From: Flammulina velutipes
Lineage: Eukaryota > Basidiomycota > Agaricomycetes > Agaricales > Physalacriaceae
DNA: 64,000 nucleotides
Reading direction: 5' to 3'
Assembly (NCBI GenBank): GCA_011800155.1
Contig: CM022369.1
Location: forward strand, 1,426,001-1,490,000
Below, piece by piece: positions 58,784 through 64,000 of the stretch. The stretch's first letter is position 1. Every line of letters begins with the position of its first letter. The notes below the pieces were generated by a model, which did not search any database, was not told the DNA's origin, and saw nothing but the letters and a program-made list of their open reading frames with translations. The translations under genes and the position numbers were made by a program.

Positions 58784-59885
58784 CTAAACCAGTACTTGAT
58801 TATAAAACTTGAGAACCTCTTCCCAGTTGAACTTCTCTGGCTCTCTGTGGAAGGTCTCCAACAGGCGTTCACCTTCGGGTTGGCCATCACTCCCACCCCA
58901 CAGATAGAACTTCTGAAGAGCCACCACCAATTTTTGAGCGTCCTCCTGGCTCAGCATGTATCTTCCGTCGGCGCTCGTTCCAGCCACTGCTGGGGTAATT
59001 TCTCCACGTAGGAGCACTACGTCGTGGGTGTGGGCCAGATCCGTGTAATGGGTCAAGATGAGATAAGGAGTCGCGAACGAATTTCGCATCTTGTACTCAG
59101 CAAGTGGTGTGAAAAGGATGGTCGAGATTTTAGGATTGGGAGACGAAGATGCCTTCAATGCGGCGACGTCGAAGGGATCGTCACTCGCCGACGGTACCGG
59201 AGGAGAGTGATGAAAGTTCCATTGCATGAAGTAGAACTCGTAGTTCGTTTTATCAGCATTGGTGGGGTCTTCGGGGTCCGGTCGAGGTAGTGGGACGATG
59301 AATGAAGTATACTTTGAGCCCACAGAGGCCATTTTGTCGTACAGTTGTCGGGGAACTGCCGCACAGAGGTAGCCACGGCCAGTACCTTCGGAGCGCGAGG
59401 CGTGATAGGCGGTCCATAGAGCAGCCACCTGTTCCTTGTTCGCGGTCGCGATTTTGGACAGGCGGAGAATATCTGACAGAGGCTACAGGACCCATAAGTC
59501 TGTGGTATACCACAGATAAAGTGTTTGCACTCACCTTGACCGGAGACTCGTCCTTTCGCGTGGTAGGTCGCGCTGGCTCGTCCTTCGGAATAGCCGACGT
59601 GGAGGATGGCGGTGGTTTGAGCAATTGGCGGAGAGCGTCGGCGGAAGCGCGTCGTTCTTCTTTGTTTTTTACTTCAGCTGCTGCCTTGAGTTCTTCAAGA
59701 CTTAAGCCAGTCCTAGAACGAATGATGTCAATGCTTAGCCTTGAGACTTGGAGGAAACGTTACTCTTGCGTTCGTCGTCGTATCTTTTCTTCATATGCTT
59801 CAAGCGACTTGAATCTCTTGCTGAGGAACGCTTGTTGACATAGCGTTGGTCGAACTGTCCTGTGCAGAAACCTGGCAGCAGACAT
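58784..59885 (-). CDS. ATP11: F1-ATPase assembly chaperone ATP11
   Basis: Mitochondrial matrix protein that binds free F1 beta subunit during ATP synthase assembly. The start at 59885 gives MSAARFLHRTVRPTLCQQAF, a basic presequence. Exon 1 splices in frame to TGLSLEELKAAAEVKNKEERR; the charged region and LRQLLKPP follow. After a second intron comes the conserved Atp11 domain: PLSDILRLSKIATANKEQV, ALWTAYHASR, GRGYLCAAVPRQLYDKM, FIVPLPR, FYFMQWNFH, ILFTPLAEYKMRN, LTHYTDLAHTHDVVLLRGEI and LLETFHREPEKFNWEEVL. Two introns, about 320 residues. The 3' end is 35 bp from the kinesin stop; the two genes converge. Confidence 0.95.
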
Positions 59886-59976
59886 GACGGCTCGGTCGAG
59901 AAAAGCACAAATTGATGGAGAACTAACGCATTACAATAATACTGATATGGACTCATCTAGTGACTATTCTGATACA

Positions 59977-60060
59977 GCCTGCCTAGCTCAATCGGATAGA
60001 GCGTCAGACTCTTATGACTAGGCAATCTGAAGGCTGCGAGTTCGACCCTCGCGGTGGGCT
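59977..60060 (+). tRNA. tRNA-Lys(CUU) with a 10-nt intron
   Basis: Cloverleaf is visible by eye. The acceptor stem pairs GCCTGCC with GGTGGGC, discriminator T at 60060. The D arm is TAGCTC...GAGC. The anticodon stem pairs TCAGA (60004-60008) with TCTGA (60026-60030), anticodon CTT at 60011-60013. The T arm is GCGAG TTCGACC CTCGC. An intron at 60015-60024 sits one base 3' of the anticodon, the standard position; removing it gives the loop CTCTTAA. The gene lies 91 bp upstream of ATP11's start codon, on the other strand. Confidence 0.92.
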
Positions 60061-60360
60061 ATTCACTGTTTTGTATGCCTTCTTGGAACAATCCTAGTTC
60101 AATTATTTTTACAGCGGCCAGAGTACTCACAGCACCATAATGGATACATGTTGAAAAACTTAAAATCATATTTAGCTTCGTTACCGATCAACTGTACGTA
60201 GAGGTATACTAATAGAGGAAGTCGTGAAGTAGCTAGAAATACATGGAAGTGCACAATGAGAGACGAGATCCGGTGAATAAATAGTATAGATCACCACGCT
60301 AAGAAAAGCTCAAGTCAACATCGGCAAACTGGGATGCAAACGAGACATACCAAAGATTAT
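60061..60360. other. Intergenic: tRNA 3' flank and coiled-coil gene 3' end
   Basis: 300 bases. A short T-rich stretch after the tRNA (near 60101) could end Pol III transcription. Otherwise nothing. Confidence 0.4.
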
Positions 60361-62289
60361 TTACATAGCAAACTCCCTCCGCTTGAGTTCCAACTCCTCA
60401 AGCAGTAACGTCAATGTATTCTGGTCGCTCTCGAGAACCTCCATCTCCAACTCTGCCAGCTGGTAGACCGATTTCCATTGGAAAGCTGCCGCCCGTGCGT
60501 TGACAATGGTGTCCCATTGCGACCATTGCCCATCCAGTTTCTCCGCACGGCTCTGAACTTGCGCCTTGTCGCTAGCAATCTTATCCCTAGCTGAAATTGC
60601 ATCAGCCAACTGCTTCTCCAATGCGGCTATGTATGTAGCCTGGTCGGCTTCAGCGCGTTCCCTCGCCTCCATCCCAGTTCGAAGCTCATTTTCCATGGTC
60701 CCGACTTGAGCAGAGAGGAGTTCCGCATCGTGTCTCCAAGCTTGCTTGAGGTTATGATTCTCTTCTTCTAACATTTGCAATTGCGTCAAACGTTCTCTCG
60801 CAGTATGCTCGGCTGATTCTAGCTGCAGGCGTAAGAGGGTCGCGATTGCGCCGTCCGCCTCCGGTACATCGAACGGACCTCTGCTGACGCGTCGAGTGTG
60901 AATGGCTGGAGATGGTGTGACATCGGGTAGCATGACCTGAGAAATCGACCCATAGCCACCAGGCGAACTCAAAGCGCTCAGGCAAGGGCTCTCAGGCACA
61001 TCCGAAAGCACGGAAGGTGAAGGAGACGCCGCGCGAGATAGAAAGGGAGAAGGAAAGTCAGAGATCATGTTCTGTATCTCATCCTCGCCCAATGTCTTCG
61101 AAGCCTCGTCAGCGAGCTGTTCCCAAGAAAGGATAGATCCTCGCGGTGCTCCTCCAGAAGACGGTGACACTCGTAAAGAGGACGGTGAGTCTGGAGGCAT
61201 AGGCGAGATGTAGGAGAACTGGGAACGTGTGGGCAACCCTGGACGCGTAGGAGTGCTAGGCGGAAGCCGTCTACGAGACGCGTAAATGCGAGGCATAGCC
61301 GGCGTTGGAGCGCCCAGGGCGGCAACGGGTGCCAGGAGCATAGCAACATCATCCTCGTCACTCTCGTCGTCGGTGCAGACTTCAGATATATGTGACATAT
61401 TACCTGCAGCGTCAGACTTGATACTGGCCTTAGATGCTGCTCGGGAATGGCGTGCCAACGGAGACTCATTGAAGGAGCGGGATGGGGATGGCGAGGGATT
61501 GCTAGAAGTTTTCTTATGTGATACTTTCGCGCTCTGATTTTTTGGAGTGTGGGGCACGGTTGAACTGACAGAGGACGAGGATGATGAAGGGGCCGCGGAC
61601 GGAGCTTTGGTGAGCTTTGGTGGGCGTACAGGAGACGAGCGGGAGGGCGTGGAGGTCTTTGTCCTTGTCTTTGTTGGAGTAGCAGGCGGAGTAATGTGGG
61701 GTGACTGGATGAGGTCGACCTTATATGTAGCCTTCTGAGGAAGAGGCTTGACTTTGGCCGATAGCACTTCGTCCGTGTCGTCGGACGTGGTATCCTTGTC
61801 GTCTGCTTTACCACGAGAGGGAGATCCCTGTTTGTGAGGAGTAGGAGATGAGGACTTCTTGGGTGGGGCGTTATCTTGAATGATAGATTTCGGCCGATAT
61901 TTAGGGAGACCTGAGCCTACTGGACGTGGTCGGAGCGAGGCGGAGCGCGTCACGACACCGGTAGGGGGGGATGCAGCGTCCGCTGGTTTAGGAGCGAGGG
62001 TAGCAGATCCCTTTCTGCGTGTTATAGTCTTGGATTCGGGAGTACCAGCTCTTTTCGCGCCGGGCGAAGGAGCACTGGACTCAGTCGAACGTCGTGATGA
62101 AGTGGCAGCCAAGCTGACCGCGCTAGAACGACGAGTGTCCTTGGCCCTCTTAGACGCTTTGTCGGTATCTTTGCCCTCTTTGTTCATCACATCGGCGAGA
62201 GCCTTGCCAACACTGGCAAATCCAAGAGAGCGACGAACAGACTTGGTGGCAACCTTCTGGCTGCTCTGGGCAGCATCGGTGGGAGGCAT
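60361..62289 (-). CDS. Ser/Pro-rich protein with C-terminal coiled coil, unrecognised
   Basis: A single open frame of about 642 residues. The first ATG is 62289 (MPPTDAAQSSQ); the longer frame begins with TTG. I do not recognise the family. The N-terminal two thirds are disordered (Ser, Pro, Thr, Lys, Ala), with a helical SLGFASVGKALADVMN near residue 20. Then RISYISPMPPDSP-type proline motifs and LSWEQLADEASKTLGEDEIQNMISDFPSP. The C-terminal 180 residues form a coiled coil: ATLLRLQLESAEHTARERLTQ, ALEKQLADAISARDKIASDK and LAELEMEVLESDQNTLTLLL. This layout is common in cytoskeletal or polarity adaptors, but I cannot name a partner. No intron is evident, unusual in this window. Confidence 0.75.
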   Translation of the reverse strand: MPPTDAAQSSQKVATKSVRRSLGFASVGKALADVMNKEGKDTDKASKRAKDTRRSSAVSLAATSSRRSTESSAPSPGAKRAGTPESKTITRRKGSATLAPKPADAASPPTGVVTRSASLRPRPVGSGLPKYRPKSIIQDNAPPKKSSSPTPHKQGSPSRGKADDKDTTSDDTDEVLSAKVKPLPQKATYKVDLIQSPHITPPATPTKTRTKTSTPSRSSPVRPPKLTKAPSAAPSSSSSSVSSTVPHTPKNQSAKVSHKKTSSNPSPSPSRSFNESPLARHSRAASKASIKSDAAGNMSHISEVCTDDESDEDDVAMLLAPVAALGAPTPAMPRIYASRRRLPPSTPTRPGLPTRSQFSYISPMPPDSPSSLRVSPSSGGAPRGSILSWEQLADEASKTLGEDEIQNMISDFPSPFLSRAASPSPSVLSDVPESPCLSALSSPGGYGSISQVMLPDVTPSPAIHTRRVSRGPFDVPEADGAIATLLRLQLESAEHTARERLTQLQMLEEENHNLKQAWRHDAELLSAQVGTMENELRTGMEARERAEADQATYIAALEKQLADAISARDKIASDKAQVQSRAEKLDGQWSQWDTIVNARAAAFQWKSVYQLAELEMEVLESDQNTLTLLLEELELKRREFAM

Positions 62290-62481
62290 AGCGATGGATG
62301 ATAGCAAAAAAGGCGGGATAGTCGTCCGGGATAGTGGTGGCAAGTGGCAGCCACCGCGCTGTTGATGGTTGATTGTGTTCTGTTGAACTTGTCGCGTTGC
62401 TTCATTCCCTAATACGTGGTGATTCCCCTTTTGGCAATCAACCTCTAAAGTTCAAACTTTGCATTGTACACCCATTCATAT

Positions 62482-64000
62482 CTACCACATGAAACGACCA
62501 ACACCTTCGCGAGGAAGGTAAAGAAAGGTACCCATGGTCGCCGCATTTATCGCAGCATACCACACCGCCTCTAGCACCAAGCCCCACCAAGCCACATCGG
62601 AGACTTGCGCTCTCAGTAAGATATACGGTATTAGGAAGTAACGTGGTTCCAGCAGCGGCGTAGGCATTAATGTGACCAATGTAAAGCACGGGAGTATCAA
62701 TGTTTGGAGGAGTGTCTGGTCTCGTCCTAGCGCACAGTCAACCTTTCACGCCATCCGGGGAGGCTCCAAGACCACTCACCAACACGCAAAAACCACACCC
62801 ATGCACAGGCAATGTATGCTGGGATGAACATGTAAGGGATCGCCGAATGGAGTAAGAATATTCGCCGCCATATGTAGAATGTGTAGTGTCGATTATCGGA
62901 GAGTAAGAACGGGTGTTGAATGCTAAGAAAAGACATTTTCAAGGTTCCGATGAGGAATGTAATGCTTTCACGTACGTAAACATCCATACTGTGAATGCCA
63001 TAATACTCGCGGTTACTCCAGTTACAGAGCATCGCCTTCATCTGTTAGCACCAGAAGGTCTGTCGGGAGAGGATAGACTCACTTTGGAGTGCCAAACATT
63101 CGGCGCCAAGTCTCGGTTAGCAGAGTTAAGATACTGTCATCCCCAGATATGAGCAACGGCCATCCAAACACAGTCGCAAAACCAAAAAAGTAGTAGATCT
63201 GTGGTATATGTATGGCTGGTATGTGATTCGATTTATCGCCTACGTTGAATGTCAGTCACACGAATCTCCACAAGTCGAAACAAAATAAACAACCTAAAAC
63301 AATACCTCCGTTCCATACAACGAAGGCGCCGAATCCTGCTAGTAGTGGCGTGTAGGGCACGATGGTTCGAAAAAGTTCGGGTAAAATGCTCTGTACACTC
63401 TTCACAGTCGCTATTAGGTCTCCTGCACACTTTCAGTACGCCTTTCGTGAAGTAACCATTGTTTAATCACCTACGCCGGCCTCAAGGGCTGGGGGATCAT
63501 ACAGTTTAGCGCCATGTGTGGGACGGCGGAACCTCATATCCATCAAGATAGCGGAAGCCAACGCATAAAATGTCCATATAATATTAGTTTGTCGGAACAT
63601 GCAGCTGGTAAAGCCGAACTAAGTGTTATTCAGTTTCTGCGTTGCAGGAGATGTAATTTCCTACCGAAGCTGCGAGCCAATGCCTATCATTAGAGACCGC
63701 GACGAAGGTCAGAATAACCAAGAGCAGACTTGGAACCTCCGTGTAGTACAAAAACCCAAAGAACCATGCGACAGGGAAGCAGGAAAGGATGATTCCTTCT
63801 AGAGAAGGTGCCAGGTATGAATTCGGGGGTCTGACGCGCTGGTAAAAGCACAAGAGTCTGGTGATAGCTAGTGGAAGGGCAAAAAGGGTGAGGGTGACTG
63901 TCAACCTGAGCATCGGGATGTTGCACTTGAACATGAAGACATATTTCAGGCCCAGACTCATAAGATACCTGGTTGGCAAATATACGTGTCAGGTGGATAA
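62482..64000 (-). CDS. ALG10: Alpha-1,2-glucosyltransferase ALG10 (DIE2), N-terminus off the right edge
   Basis: ER membrane enzyme that adds the terminal glucose to the dolichol-linked glycan. The present part is the middle and C-terminal portion, in many short exons: MLRLTVTLTLFALPLAITRLL, SLEGIILSCFPVAWFFGFLYYTEV and SCMFRQTNIIWTFYAL hydrophobic helices; IVLGDKSNHIPAIHIPQI; the family signature HPFLLSDNRHYTFYIWRR near 62900; EPRYFLIPYILLRAQ and the end FLYLPREGVGRFMW with TAG at 62482-62484. The first exons (with the DEIFHIPQA and WDPKITT-type motifs) lie beyond base 64000. The membrane topology pattern, about nine remaining helices, fits the family. Confidence 0.93.

Noticed and set aside
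1..64000. CRISPR arrays, insertion sequences, retroelements, biosynthetic cluster
   Set aside because: No spaced repeats, integrase, reverse transcriptase or transposase frames. The two P450 genes belong to different families and no other tailoring gene is adjacent.

Overview
This window is nuclear DNA of a filamentous basidiomycete, most likely an agaricomycete (mushroom-forming) fungus. The evidence is dense gene packing on both strands, genes broken by many 45-60 bp GT-AG introns, and fungal families such as a group X hybrid histidine kinase, Pho85, Vac8, Spc105/KNL1, CYP61 and Smy2-type GYF. I see no transposon, CRISPR array, prophage or operon. Coordinates are genomic spans; exon junctions are given where I could check them by reading frame.

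Left part (1-20 kb): a serine-rich protein running off the left edge; UTP5/WDR43 (U3 snoRNP) divergent from a Pho85-type CDK; a roughly 9.7 kb gene for a histidine kinase (pseudokinase-like, AAA, helical, GAF, HisKA, HATPase, receiver); the mRNA-export helicase SUB2; and a mitochondrial dicarboxylate-type carrier with microexons. A gene-poor 1.5 kb follows (19670-21218).

Middle (21-38 kb): a secreted beta-carbonic anhydrase converging on a VIT-VWA protein; the DEAD-box helicase ROK1; an HMG-box regulator; CCA tRNA nucleotidyltransferase divergent from VAC8; a secreted GH16 glucanase; and a Gfd2/YDR514C-like RNase H-fold protein whose catalytic motif looks degraded.

Right part (38-64 kb): a GYF adaptor; an SLC33A1-type acetyl-CoA transporter; two convergent cytochrome P450 genes, one of them CYP61/ERG5 (sterol C-22 desaturase); a small LEA-like mitochondrial protein; a basidiomycete hypothetical protein; the kinetochore scaffold KNL1/Spc105 divergent from a kinesin-6; the F1-ATPase chaperone ATP11; an intron-containing tRNA-Lys(CUU); a coiled-coil protein; and ALG10 cut by the right edge.

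Most genes are housekeeping and independent. The functional links I can support are the divergent mitotic pair (KNL1 and kinesin-6) and the ribosome/RNA theme shared by UTP5, ROK1, SUB2, CCA1 and the tRNA. I found no coherent new system. The best leads are the secreted carbonic anhydrase, the in-frame microexons of the carrier, two GC-AG introns, the inactive-looking RNase H-fold protein and a P450 with an altered I-helix.
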